Positions 38,247-47,009 of a stretch of 64,000 bases of DNA are shown here, piece after piece; position 1 is the stretch's first letter; each line of letters starts with the position of its first letter. Both the position numbers and the translations under genes were made by a program. Origin of the DNA: Streptomyces sp. SKN60 (lineage in GTDB: Bacteria > Actinomycetota > Actinomycetes > Streptomycetales > Streptomycetaceae); assembly GCF_026236535.1 (NCBI RefSeq), contig NZ_JAHTMW010000017.1, positions 95,850 to 159,849 on the forward strand, read 5' to 3'. The notes beneath the pieces were generated by a model. It was not told the DNA's origin. It did no database searches and saw only the letters and a program-made list of their open reading frames with translations.

Positions 38247-39353
38247 CTAGAGCGCGAGCAGCTCCTTGGTCGTGATGGTGAGTAGCTCGGGTCCGCCGTC
38301 CGCCTCCTGGCGTACGACGAGCGTGTCATCGATCCGGACCCCGCCCCGGCCCGGGAGGTGGACCCCCGGTTCGACGGTGACCGGCACGCAAGCGTCCAGT
38401 TTACCCATGGCCGCGGGTGCGAGCTGCGGGTCCTCGTCGATTTCCAGGCCCACGCCGTGCCCGGTGAGCGGGGTGGTGACGTCCCCGTGACCCGCCGCGA
38501 CGAGAATCTGCCGGGCCGCCCGGTCCACGTCCCGGTACTCGGCGCCGGGCACGAGCGCCTCGCGGCCGGCCCGCTGAGCGGCGAAGACGAGGTCGTACAG
38601 CTCGATCTGCCAGTCGGCCGGGGTGGTCCCGATGACGAAGGTGCGGCCGATCTCGCAGCGGTAGCCGCGGTAGTCGGCGCCCAGGCAGACGGTGAGGAAG
38701 TCGCCCTCCTCAACCCGCCGGTCGGTGGGCCGGTGCCCGGAACGCCCGGAGTGCGGTCCGGTGGCGACGGAGGTGGCGAAGGCCGGCCCGTCGGCGCCGT
38801 GGTCGACAAGCCGCCGCTCCAGCTCCAGGGCGAGGTGCCGCTCGGTGCGCCCGACGAGGATCGACTCCAGGAGCTCGCCGAGCGCCTGGTCGGCGATCTC
38901 TGCGGCGATCCGCAGACAGCCGATCTCGTCCTCGTCCTTGACGATCCGCAGCTGCTCGACCGAGCAGGCCAGGTCGGCGAGCCGCAGCCCGGGGGCGACC
39001 GAGCCCATGGCCCGGTGCCGGGCCACGGTCAGATGGTGCTCCTCCACGGAGAGGGCGTCCGCGCCGGCCTTGCGGGCGAAGTCGACGCCGGCGACGGCCG
39101 GATCCCCGCCGCCGGCCGGCAGCACGAGCGTGCGCAGCAGCTCGTCGAGCCGCCCGTCCGCCGGATCGGCGCCCGGGGCGGTGGGGCAGAGCAGCACGTC
39201 CTCGTCGGGCCCGAGCAGCAGCACGGCCCCGGCGGGCGAACCGCCGGTGAGATAGCGGACATTGGCGGGGCGGGAGACCAGGGCCGCCGGGCTGCCCGCG
39301 GCCGCGCACCGGTCGCGCAGCCGGGTCCGGCGGTCCGCATACACCTCTGACAT
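38247..39353 (-). CDS. M24 (Xaa-Pro peptidase) family protein with altered metal site
   Basis: 368 residues: creatinase/prolidase N-terminal domain (1-125) and pita-bread M24 domain (about 135-360). Aligned to the five canonical metal ligands Asp, Asp, His, Glu, Glu, this protein has Cys223 (in LTVCLGADYRG), Glu234 (RCEIGRTF), His299 (GHGVGLE), Glu328 (VTVEPG) and Asp342 (RIDDTL); the extra catalytic His is Asp306. The gene lies just upstream of efp on the same strand (49-bp gap), as pepP/pepQ genes often do. It may be inactive, or use a different metal. The usual annotation is aminopeptidase P-like. Confidence 0.85.
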   Translation of the reverse strand: MSEVYADRRTRLRDRCAAAGSPAALVSRPANVRYLTGGSPAGAVLLLGPDEDVLLCPTAPGADPADGRLDELLRTLVLPAGGGDPAVAGVDFARKAGADALSVEEHHLTVARHRAMGSVAPGLRLADLACSVEQLRIVKDEDEIGCLRIAAEIADQALGELLESILVGRTERHLALELERRLVDHGADGPAFATSVATGPHSGRSGHRPTDRRVEEGDFLTVCLGADYRGYRCEIGRTFVIGTTPADWQIELYDLVFAAQRAGREALVPGAEYRDVDRAARQILVAAGHGDVTTPLTGHGVGLEIDEDPQLAPAAMGKLDACVPVTVEPGVHLPGRGGVRIDDTLVVRQEADGGPELLTITTKELLAL

Positions 39354-39421
39354 GTTCCGAGCCTACGAGCGCCCGCCCGCCGCGGCCTGTTGTGCGCACC
39401 CGACCGGGCAGTGCACAGCGG

Positions 39422-40339
39422 CTACGCCGGCGGCTGGCCGGATATCGCGCGGGCGAGGACGTCGTCCAGGACCCGGGCGGTGGTCTCCACGTCGTACGTG
39501 GAGTTGTCGATGATCGGCAGTCCGGAGCCGTACCAGCCGGCCATCCGGCCGTGGATCGCGGCGACCTCCTCGTCGGAGAGGCGCCGGTTGCCGCTGCGCT
39601 CGGCGTTGCGCTCCAGGACGATGTCGAGGCCGGGCAGCAGCACGACCGGGAGCAGCCCGGGGCCGACGTGGCGCTTCCAGCCGCCGAGGCCGACGACCGG
39701 CCAGTCGGGGAAGACGGCGTCGTCGAGGATGCAGGAGATGCCGTTGGCGAGGAAGTTGCGGGCGGCGAAGCCGCAGGTGCGGCGGGCGAGCCGGTACTGC
39801 GCCTCGGAGTTCTCGTTCCAGCCGGACTGGGGGTCGGCGAAGCCGGAGCAGACCCATTCGCGGACGTCGTCGAGGCTGATGTGGGCCGTGGGGACCGGCC
39901 GGCGGGCCGCCCAGTGGCGGGCCACGGTGGTCTTGCCCGCGCCGGCCGGGCCGATGAGCAGGACCGCGATCGTGGCGCCGCCGGTGCCGGTGACCGGGGG
40001 CGGCAGGGTGATGTGGCCGGTGACCTGGCCGGAGGGGGCGCCGCCCCAGCCGGGCGGCGGGCCCGGCGTGGCGGGCGGAGCCGGCGGGGCCTGCGGAGCC
40101 GGCGGGCCCTGGGGGGCCGGCGGCGCCGGGTAGGGCTGGTGGTGGCCAGGAGCGGGGTGGTGCGCGGGCGGGTGATGGCCGTGGCCGGGGACGGGCGGCG
40201 GGGGCGGCACGGGCGGGTGTCCGCCCTGGACCGGGGCGCCGGGGGCGTGGGCCTGCGGGCCCTGCGCCCAGCCGGTGCGGCCCGCGGGTTCCTGCGGTGG
40301 CAGCGGAGCCCCCATTCCGTGCTGCATCCGGTGCCCCAC
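39422..40339 (-). CDS. P-loop kinase-like ATPase with Pro/His-rich N-terminal tail
   Basis: 305 residues from GTG 40339, which has AGGGA 5 bases before it (ATG 40327 is the alternative). Residues about 1-118 are low complexity (Pro, His, Gln, Ala, Gly; runs such as PPPPP and HHPPAHHP). The P-loop GPAGAGKTT (130-138) is followed by SLDDVREWVCSGFADPQSG, then a helical lid with RNAERSGNRRLSDEEV, as in AAA_33-type kinases and KTI12/polynucleotide-kinase relatives. The phosphate acceptor is unknown; RNA ends or small molecules are both seen in the superfamily. Confidence 0.75.
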   Translation of the reverse strand: MGHRMQHGMGAPLPPQEPAGRTGWAQGPQAHAPGAPVQGGHPPVPPPPPVPGHGHHPPAHHPAPGHHQPYPAPPAPQGPPAPQAPPAPPATPGPPPGWGGAPSGQVTGHITLPPPVTGTGGATIAVLLIGPAGAGKTTVARHWAARRPVPTAHISLDDVREWVCSGFADPQSGWNENSEAQYRLARRTCGFAARNFLANGISCILDDAVFPDWPVVGLGGWKRHVGPGLLPVVLLPGLDIVLERNAERSGNRRLSDEEVAAIHGRMAGWYGSGLPIIDNSTYDVETTARVLDDVLARAISGQPPA

Positions 40340-40432
40340 TCCGTTCCCTGCCGGCGATGTTTCCGTCGTTGCCGGAACGTTACCGCCCCCGGCTTCCCCA
40401 GGGGAAACGGCCCGGGGCGATCGGCCGGGGGC

Positions 40433-40464
40433 GCGAGCCCTCACCCGCCGGGGTGAGGGCTCGC
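40433..40464 (-). terminator. Terminator of the aro operon
   Basis: Perfect 14-bp stem (40433-40446 with 40451-40464), 4-base loop, directly abutting the aroQ stop codon at 40465. Confidence 0.88.
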
Positions 40465-40911
40465 TCAGGCGTCCAGTTCCTCCGCGAGCGCGCGCAGCGC
40501 AAGCCGGTAGGAGCCGATGCCGAAGCCGGCGACGGTGCCGGTGGCCACCGCGGCGACCACGGAGGTGTGCCGGAACTCCTCACGGGTGTACGGGTTGGAG
40601 ATGTGCACCTCGATCAGCGGCGCGGTGCGCTGGGCGGCCGCGTCGCGCATCCCGTACGAGTAGTGGGTGAAGGCGCCGGGGTTGAGGACGACCGGGATCG
40701 AACCGTCGGCGGCCTCGTGCAGCCAGCGGATCATCTCCCCCTCGTCGTTGGTCTCGCGCACCTCGACGTCGAAGCCCAGCTGCTCGCCCAGCGCGCGGCA
40801 GGACTCCACCAGGCCCTTGTAGGACGTGGCGCCGTAGATGTCGGGCTCGCGGGAGCCGAGCCGGCCCAGGTTCGGGCCGTTCAGCACGAGGACGCGGCGC
40901 GGTTCGCTCAC
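40465..40911 (-). CDS. aroQ: 3-dehydroquinate dehydratase, type II
   Basis: 148 residues from GTG. NGPNLGRLGSREPDIYG (active-site Arg and Tyr), NPGAFTHYSYGMRDA, and EVHISNPYTREEFRH (catalytic His) are the type II signature; the enzyme is a dodecamer. It dehydrates 3-dehydroquinate to 3-dehydroshikimate. The start overlaps the aroB stop by 4 bp; last gene of aroC-aroK-aroB-aroQ. Confidence 0.97.
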   Translation of the reverse strand: MSEPRRVLVLNGPNLGRLGSREPDIYGATSYKGLVESCRALGEQLGFDVEVRETNDEGEMIRWLHEAADGSIPVVLNPGAFTHYSYGMRDAAAQRTAPLIEVHISNPYTREEFRHTSVVAAVATGTVAGFGIGSYRLALRALAEELDA

Positions 40912-42008
40912 GCGGACACCTCGCCGTACGCCGCGATCAGCACCGCCGGGTCGGGGCCCTCCATGACGGTGGGCTTGCCGAGGCCGTCGAGGACGATGAA
41001 GCGCAGCAGGTCGCCGCGGGACTTCTTGTCGACCTTCATGGTCTCCAGGAGCTTGGGCCACTGGTCGCCGCGGTAGGTGAGCGGCAGTCCGACGGACTCC
41101 AGGACGGCGCGGTGCCGGTCGGCGGTGGCGTCGTCGAGGCGTCCGGCCAGCCGGCCCAGCTCGGCGGCGAAGACCATGCCGACGGAGACGGCGGCGCCGT
41201 GCCGCCACTTGTAGCGCTCGTTCTTCTCGATGGCGTGCGCGAGGGTGTGCCCGTAGTTGAGGATCTCGCGGCGGCCGGCCTCCTTGAGGTCGCCGGAGAC
41301 GACCTCGGCCTTGACCTTGATCGAACGGACGATCAGCTCGGCGGTGTTCGGGCCCGCCGGGGTGCGGGCGGCCTCCGGGTCGGCCTCGATCAGATCGAGG
41401 ATGACCGGGTCGGCGATGAAGCCGGCCTTGATGATCTCGGCGAGGCCGGAGACGTAGTCGTGCACCGGCAGCGAGTCCAGCGCGGCCAGGTCGCACAGGA
41501 CTCCGGTCGGCGGGTGGAAGGAGCCGACGAGGTTCTTGCCCTCGGCGGTGTTGATGCCGGTCTTGCCGCCGACGGCCGCGTCGACCATGCCGAGCACCGT
41601 GGTGGGCACGGCGATCCAGCGCACCCCGCGCAGCCAGGTCGCGGCGACGAAGCCGGCCAGGTCGGTGGTGGCGCCGCCGCCGACGCCGACGATGACGTCG
41701 CTGCGGGTGAAGCCGGTCTGGCCGAGCGCCTTCCAGCAGTAGGCGGCGACCTCGGCGGTCTTCGCCTCCTCCGCGTTGGGCACCTGGATGGCGACGGCCT
41801 CGTAGCCCTGGCCGGCGAGGTCGGCGCGCAGCGCCTCACCGGTCTCGGCGAGCGCCTCGGGGTGGATCACGGCGACCCGCTTGGCCTGCGGGCCGATGAG
41901 CCCGCCGAGCTCGCCGAGCAGCTGCCGGCCGACCAGCACCTCGTACGGGTCGGAACCCTCGGAGCCGCCGACCGGGATCCGGGTGACTTCCTGGTCCTGG
42001 TCCGTCAT
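40908..42008 (-). CDS. aroB: 3-dehydroquinate synthase
   Basis: 366 residues. NAD-binding VGVGGGATTDLAGFVAATWLRGV, VPTTVLGMVDAAVGGKTGIN, metal-binding SGLAEIIKAGF and NYGHTLAHAIE are complete. It converts DAHP to 3-dehydroquinate, step 2 of the shikimate route. ATG overlaps the aroK stop by 4 bp. Confidence 0.98.
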   Translation of the reverse strand: MTDQDQEVTRIPVGGSEGSDPYEVLVGRQLLGELGGLIGPQAKRVAVIHPEALAETGEALRADLAGQGYEAVAIQVPNAEEAKTAEVAAYCWKALGQTGFTRSDVIVGVGGGATTDLAGFVAATWLRGVRWIAVPTTVLGMVDAAVGGKTGINTAEGKNLVGSFHPPTGVLCDLAALDSLPVHDYVSGLAEIIKAGFIADPVILDLIEADPEAARTPAGPNTAELIVRSIKVKAEVVSGDLKEAGRREILNYGHTLAHAIEKNERYKWRHGAAVSVGMVFAAELGRLAGRLDDATADRHRAVLESVGLPLTYRGDQWPKLLETMKVDKKSRGDLLRFIVLDGLGKPTVMEGPDPAVLIAAYGEVSA

Positions 42009-42523
42009 ACGTCCTTCAACTCCAGTGCGTCGAGGACCGCCTCGGCGACCTCTTCGGGCGTGCGCTCGTCGGTGGCGACCACGACGCTCGCGACTTCTTC
42101 GTACAGATGGCGGCGCGCGTCCATCAGCTCGCGCCACTGCCGGCGCGGGTTGACGGCGAGCAGCGGGCGGGCGGCGCCGAGGCCGACCCGGCGGACGGCG
42201 GCCTCGACGTCCATGGAGAGGTACGCGACGGGGCGCCCGCGCAGCAGGGCGCGGGTGCCGGCGTCGAGCACGGCGCCGCCGCCGAGCGCGAGGACGCCCT
42301 CGTGCTCAGCGAGGGCGGCGGCCACGGCCGCGCGCTCCAGGGCGCGGAAGTGCTCTTCGCCGTCCTCGACGAAGATGTCCGAGATCTCGCGTCCCTCGGC
42401 GGCGACGATGTCCGCGTCGGTGTCCCGGTAGACGGCGCCGAGCCGCTCGGCGAGCAGTGCGCCGACGGTGGACTTGCCGGAGCCCATGGGTCCGACGAGG
42501 ACGACCTGCGGGCCGCCGGTCAC
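42005..42523 (-). CDS. aroK: Shikimate kinase
   Basis: 172 residues. P-loop VGPMGSGKSTVG (10-21), shikimate-contacting DTDADIV (34-40) and LGGGAV, and the lid R in GLGAARPLL. It phosphorylates shikimate at O3. Overlaps aroC and aroB by 4 bp each, so all four aro genes are likely translated in step. Confidence 0.97.
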   Translation of the reverse strand: MTGGPQVVLVGPMGSGKSTVGALLAERLGAVYRDTDADIVAAEGREISDIFVEDGEEHFRALERAAVAAALAEHEGVLALGGGAVLDAGTRALLRGRPVAYLSMDVEAAVRRVGLGAARPLLAVNPRRQWRELMDARRHLYEEVASVVVATDERTPEEVAEAVLDALELKDV

Positions 42524-43704
42524 CGGATGTGGAGGTTGTCGAGGTACGACTGCACGTTGCGGCGGGTCTCGGTGACGCTGTCGCCGCCGAACTTCTCCAC
42601 GACCGCGTCCGCGAGGACCAGCGCGACCATCGCCTCCGCGACGATCCCGGCCGCCGGGACGGCGCAGACGTCGGAGCGCTGGTGGTGGGCGGCCGCGACC
42701 TCGCCGGTGGCGACGTCGATGGTGGCAAGGGCGCGCGGGACGGTCGCGATCGGCTTCATCGCGGCGCGCACCCGCAGCAGCTCACCCGTGGTCAGACCGC
42801 CCTCGGTGCCGCCGGAGCGGCCGGAAGTGCGCTTGATGCCGTCCTCGGTGCGCACGATCTCGTCGTGGGCCTGGGAGCCGGGCACCCGGGCGAGGTCGAA
42901 GCCGTCGCCGACCTCGACACCCTTGATGGCCTGGATGCCCATCAGCGCGGCGGCGAGCCGCGCGTCGAGCCGGCGGTCCCAGTGCACGTGCGAGCCGAGG
43001 CCGACGGGCACGCCGTAGGCGAGGACCTCGACGACGCCGCCGAGGGTGTCGCCGTCCTTGTGGGCCTGGTCGATCTCCGCGACCATCGCCTTCGACGCAT
43101 CCGCGTCCAGGCAGCGCACCGGATCCGCGTCCAGCTTCTCGACGTCGGCCGGGGTCGGGTAGACGCCGTACGGGGCCTTCGCCGCCGCCAGCTCCACCAC
43201 GTGCGAGACGATCTCGATCCCGGCCGCCTCCTTCAGGAACGACCGGGCCACCGCGCCGAGCGCCACCCGCGCCGCCGTCTCCCGGGCGCTCGCGCGCTCC
43301 AGGATCGGCCGGGCCTCGTCGAAGCCGTACTTCTGCATACCGGCCAGGTCCGCGTGACCGGGCCGGGGCCGGGTCAGCGGCGCGTTGCGGCCGGTCTCCT
43401 TCAGCTCGGCGGGGTCGACCGGATCGGCCGACATGACCTTCTCCCACTTGGGCCACTCGGTGTTGCCGACCATGACCGCGACCGGCGACCCCAGGGACAG
43501 GCCGTGCCGGACACCGCCGAGGAAGGTGACCTCGTCCTGCTCGAACTTCATCCGCGCACCGCGCCCATAGCCGAGCCGACGCCGTGCGAGATGGTCCGCC
43601 ACCAGCTCCGTGGTGACCGGAACACCGGCCGGAAGTCCCTCAAGGGTTGCAACCAGCGCGGGGCCGTGCGACTCCCCCGCCGTCAGCCAACGCAACCTGC
43701 TCAA
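42520..43704 (-). CDS. aroC: Chorismate synthase
   Basis: 394 residues from a TTG start with GAGGAG 6 bases upstream. It uses reduced FMN to make chorismate from EPSP. GESHGPALVATLEGLPAG at the N-terminus, GRGARMKFEQDEVTFLGG, and SGRSGGTEGGLTTGE are the family signatures. First gene of the aro operon; the 190-bp gap before it (43705-43894) holds its promoter region, in which I see no clear operator. Confidence 0.97.
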   Translation of the reverse strand: MSRLRWLTAGESHGPALVATLEGLPAGVPVTTELVADHLARRRLGYGRGARMKFEQDEVTFLGGVRHGLSLGSPVAVMVGNTEWPKWEKVMSADPVDPAELKETGRNAPLTRPRPGHADLAGMQKYGFDEARPILERASARETAARVALGAVARSFLKEAAGIEIVSHVVELAAAKAPYGVYPTPADVEKLDADPVRCLDADASKAMVAEIDQAHKDGDTLGGVVEVLAYGVPVGLGSHVHWDRRLDARLAAALMGIQAIKGVEVGDGFDLARVPGSQAHDEIVRTEDGIKRTSGRSGGTEGGLTTGELLRVRAAMKPIATVPRALATIDVATGEVAAAHHQRSDVCAVPAAGIVAEAMVALVLADAVVEKFGGDSVTETRRNVQSYLDNLHIR

Positions 43705-43894
43705 CGATGCTCCTCATGCTCGCGCCTGGGCACTGCGACGGCACGACCTGGGTGCGCGGCCCGGGTCCGCCTGCCCCGATCCTCCCACGTCCCGGCGGCC
43801 GATCGATCGCCGGTCCACGAGTCGGGACGCTCGTCTCACGCATCGGGTGAGGTCGCGCAGGCCGGGGTGGGGCGGTCGGCGCCTCCGCCGGCGC

Positions 43895-44722
43895 TCAGCG
43901 CTCGGCGAGCGCCCGCTCCCCCGCCGCCCGCATCGCGGCCAGCGGCCCCGGCGTGCGACCGGTCATCTGCTCGACCTGGAGCACCGCTTGGTGCACCAGG
44001 AGGTCGAGCCCGCCGACGACCTTGCCGCCGCGCGCCGACCAGGCGGCGGCGAGGCGGGTGGGCCAGGGGTCGTAGAGCACGTCGAAAAGGGTGCCGGGGG
44101 CGTCGGGGACGGCGCCGGTCAGGGCGTCGGTCGTCCCGGCCGGCGTGGTCGCGATCACCAGCGGCGCGGCGAGGGCCTCCGCCGCGTCGCCCCAGGCGGC
44201 CGTGCGCACGTCCACGCCGAGCCGCTCGCCCCAGCCGCGCATCTCGTCGGCGCGGGCCTCGCTCCGTACGTACGCGGTGACGGGGCCCGAGCAGATCCGG
44301 GCGAGGGCGGCGAGCGCCGAGGAGGCGGTGGCGCCCGCGCCGAGGATGGCGGCGGAGTCGACCTTCTCGACGCCCCGCTCGTGCAGCGCGGCGATCATGC
44401 CGGGGATGTCGGTGTTGTCGCCGACCCGGCGCCCGTCCTCCGTGAACACCACCGTGTTGACGGCCTCGACCGAGGCCGCCGTGTCGGTGATCTCGTCGAG
44501 CAGCGGAATGATCGCCCGCTTGAGCGGCATGGTCAGCGAGAGCCCGGCCCACGAGTCGTCGAGCTCGCCGACGAACCCGGGCAGCGCCGCCTCGTCGACC
44601 TCGAAACTGCCGTAGGACCAGTCGTCGAGGCCGAGCTCGGCGTACGCGGCCCGGTGCAGGACCGGGGAGAGCGAGTGGGCGATGGGCGAGCCGAGGACGG
44701 CCGCCCGGCGTGCTGCCGCCAT
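43895..44722 (-). CDS. aroE: Shikimate dehydrogenase
   Basis: 275 residues. Substrate domain GSPIAHSLSPVLHRAAY, catalytic Lys in LSLTMPLKRAI and Asp in VGDNTDIPGM; NADP domain with GAGATASSALAALA. The glycine-rich loop GAGATA differs from the usual GAGGAxxA by Ala for Gly, so dehydrogenase coenzyme choice may differ slightly. It reduces 3-dehydroshikimate. Its ATG overlaps the mltG stop by one base (TGATG) and it belongs to the alaS-ruvX-mltG group, not to the aroCKBQ operon. Confidence 0.92.
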   Translation of the reverse strand: MAAARRAAVLGSPIAHSLSPVLHRAAYAELGLDDWSYGSFEVDEAALPGFVGELDDSWAGLSLTMPLKRAIIPLLDEITDTAASVEAVNTVVFTEDGRRVGDNTDIPGMIAALHERGVEKVDSAAILGAGATASSALAALARICSGPVTAYVRSEARADEMRGWGERLGVDVRTAAWGDAAEALAAPLVIATTPAGTTDALTGAVPDAPGTLFDVLYDPWPTRLAAAWSARGGKVVGGLDLLVHQAVLQVEQMTGRTPGPLAAMRAAGERALAER

Positions 44723-46437
44723 CAGTTCTTCCTCGACTCGTTGAACTTCTCGACGAGCTTCTGGTGCTCCGCGTTCGTCTTCGTGAACTGCGAGGTCTTC
44801 CCGTCGAGCGAGATGAAGTAGTACCAGCCGTCGTGCGTCGGCTCGACCGTGCCCGTCATCGCCTCGATGCCGGGGTTGCTGATCGGGCCGGGCGGCAGGC
44901 CCTTGACGTAGTACGTGTTGTACGGGTTCTCGTACTTGCGCAGCGCCGTGAGCGACAGGTCGACCGTGCTCTGGTTCTTGATGTAGTTGTACGTCGAGTC
45001 GAACTCGAGCCCGCCGTAGGTCTGCGGGTTCGACGGCTTGAGCCGGTTGTAGACGACCTCGGACATCTTGCGGAAGTCGTCGTGCGACGTGCCCTCCGCC
45101 TGGACGAGACTGGCGATGGTGACGAGCTCCCAGGGGCCGTCGACGCCGAGCTCCTTGGCCTTGGCCTCCAGGTCGAACTTCGCGTATTCCTGGTTCGCGC
45201 GGGAGACCATCTTGCGCAGGGCGTCCTCGGGCTTGCCGCCCTTGGCGACCGGGTAGCTCGCCGGGAAGAGGAAGCCCTCGAGCGGGTCCTTGACGTTCTT
45301 GTGGTTCTTCGCCCAGTCCGGGAGACCGAGCTCGTTCGCCTTCGCCTTCGCAATGCCCTGGGTCGTGCCGGGCTTGAGTTCGAGCCGCTTGTCGATCTGC
45401 TCGTACACCCAGACGTTGCGCTTGCCCTCGGGGATGACGAAGTTGCTCTGGCTCGCCGGGTTGAGCATCATCGAGACGGCGCTCTCCGCCGACATCTCCT
45501 TCTTCAGCGTGTACACGCCGGCCTGGATCGACTGGCCCTTGGGGTTCTTCTGCTGGGCCGAGACGAAGGCGTCGACGCTCTTGACCACGCCGTTCTTCTT
45601 CAGGATGTTGCCGATGTCGTAGCCGGTGGCTCCGCGCGGGATCTCGATCTGGACATCGCCCGAGCCGGCGCCTGTGTAGTCCGGTGCCTCCGCGAAGCGG
45701 CCCTGCCAGAACTTGTAGCCGACGTAGCCGACGCCGCCCACGCCGCCGACCAGGACCACGGCGACGACCAGGCAGGCCATGCCGTTCTTGGCCTTCTTGC
45801 CCTTCTCGCCCTTGCCGCCCCGGCCGTTCTTCCCGCCGCGGCGGCCCGAGCGGCGGCCGTCCGGCTCGTCGTCGTAGTCGTCGTCGTACGCGTCGTCGTC
45901 ATAGCGCTCGGACTCGTTGCCGGGAGCGTCCTCGCCGGTGAAGAAGGGGTGGTTCTCCTCCTCCGGCTCCGCGTCCCAGTCGGTCACCGGCTGCTGCTGC
46001 GGGGCCCGGCGCCGGCCGGGGGGCTGCGGCGGGGGGTAGGCCTCGGGGGTGCCGTAGAGGTCGGGCTGCTGGCCGCCGTACGGATCGGCGGGCGGGGCGT
46101 TGTACGGCATCGCCGCCTGGCCCGTCTCCCAGGTGGCGTCGTACTGCTGTGCGGGGTAGCCGGGCGTGTCGTAACCGGCCGACTGCCCGTACTGCTGTTC
46201 GCCGTACTGCTGGCCGTAGTCCTGCGGGTACTGCTGCGGATCGTGCGACTGCTGCTGCTCGTAGGGGCCGCCGGCGTACGTCTGCTGCTGGGCGTACGGG
46301 TCCTGGTGGCCGTACGGAGCCTGCTGCTGGTACTGCTGCTGCGGGTACTGCTGCTGGCCCTCCCACCCCTGGTCCCCGTACAAGGGGTCCGAGGGGTGCC
46401 ACGGTTCGGAGCCGGGGCTCCGGCCATACTCAGTCAT
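44722..46437 (-). CDS. mltG: Endolytic murein transglycosylase MltG with Gln/Tyr-rich cytoplasmic tail
   Basis: 571 residues. The first about 150 residues are low complexity (QQQYPQQQYQQQ-type repeats, many Tyr, Gly, Pro), then an acidic stretch (DDDAYDDDYDDE, about 180-191), a Lys/Arg-rich stretch, one membrane helix (about 220-243) and a YceG/MltG domain. The catalytic Glu is Glu448 in ASLVQAEGT. It cuts nascent glycan strands and sets chain length, working with class A/B synthases. The tail is cytoplasmic and could be a hub for divisome or polarisome partners, but no ordered motif is seen. Confidence 0.93.
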   Translation of the reverse strand: MTEYGRSPGSEPWHPSDPLYGDQGWEGQQQYPQQQYQQQAPYGHQDPYAQQQTYAGGPYEQQQSHDPQQYPQDYGQQYGEQQYGQSAGYDTPGYPAQQYDATWETGQAAMPYNAPPADPYGGQQPDLYGTPEAYPPPQPPGRRRAPQQQPVTDWDAEPEEENHPFFTGEDAPGNESERYDDDAYDDDYDDEPDGRRSGRRGGKNGRGGKGEKGKKAKNGMACLVVAVVLVGGVGGVGYVGYKFWQGRFAEAPDYTGAGSGDVQIEIPRGATGYDIGNILKKNGVVKSVDAFVSAQQKNPKGQSIQAGVYTLKKEMSAESAVSMMLNPASQSNFVIPEGKRNVWVYEQIDKRLELKPGTTQGIAKAKANELGLPDWAKNHKNVKDPLEGFLFPASYPVAKGGKPEDALRKMVSRANQEYAKFDLEAKAKELGVDGPWELVTIASLVQAEGTSHDDFRKMSEVVYNRLKPSNPQTYGGLEFDSTYNYIKNQSTVDLSLTALRKYENPYNTYYVKGLPPGPISNPGIEAMTGTVEPTHDGWYYFISLDGKTSQFTKTNAEHQKLVEKFNESRKN

Positions 46438-46538
46438 CGATCCCCAAACAGCCGCGAGGCTTCCGGACGTTCCGCCTCTACGTTGTGCGGCAGCTGTTCG
46501 AACACCGCCGCATCGCGCGGAACGTTACCGTATCGCGA

Positions 46539-47009
46539 TCAGATGACCACTTCGACGCCCTCACCGGGCGGATTACCTGATACCCGTTCGGACTCAAGAG
46601 CGTTCTGCAGGATGATCACAGCGGCGGCCTGGTCGATCACGGACCGCCCCTTCTTGGACTTCACGCCCGAGGCCCGCAGGCCCTGGGTCGCGGTGACCGT
46701 GGTCATCCGCTCGTCGACGAGCCGGACCGGGACCGGGGCGATGCCCTTGGCCATCTCCCGGGCGAAGGCGCGGACCTTGGTCGCGGCCGGGCCCTCCCGC
46801 CCGCTGAGCGAGCGGGGCAGGCCCACGACGACCTCGATCGGTTCGTACTCCTCGACGATCTGGCGCAACCGCCGGTGGGCGGCCGGGACGTCACGTCCCG
46901 GCACGGTCTCCACCGGCGTGGCCAGGACCCCGTCGGGGTCGCACGAGGCGACCCCGATCCGGGCGTCCCCGACGTCGACGGCGATCCGACGTCCTCGGCG
47001 CATCGTCAC
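46539..47009 (-). CDS. ruvX: Holliday junction resolvase-like protein RuvX/YqgF
   Basis: 156 residues from GTG overlapping the alaS stop by 4 bp. RNase H-like fold: RRIAVDVGDARIGVA (first Asp), VVVGLPRSLSGREGP, LVDERMTTVTA (Glu) and the C-terminal DQAAAVIILQ (Asp). Implicated in pre-16S rRNA 5' end processing. Position between alaS and mltG is conserved in bacteria. Confidence 0.95.
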   Translation of the reverse strand: MTMRRGRRIAVDVGDARIGVASCDPDGVLATPVETVPGRDVPAAHRRLRQIVEEYEPIEVVVGLPRSLSGREGPAATKVRAFAREMAKGIAPVPVRLVDERMTTVTATQGLRASGVKSKKGRSVIDQAAAVIILQNALESERVSGNPPGEGVEVVI

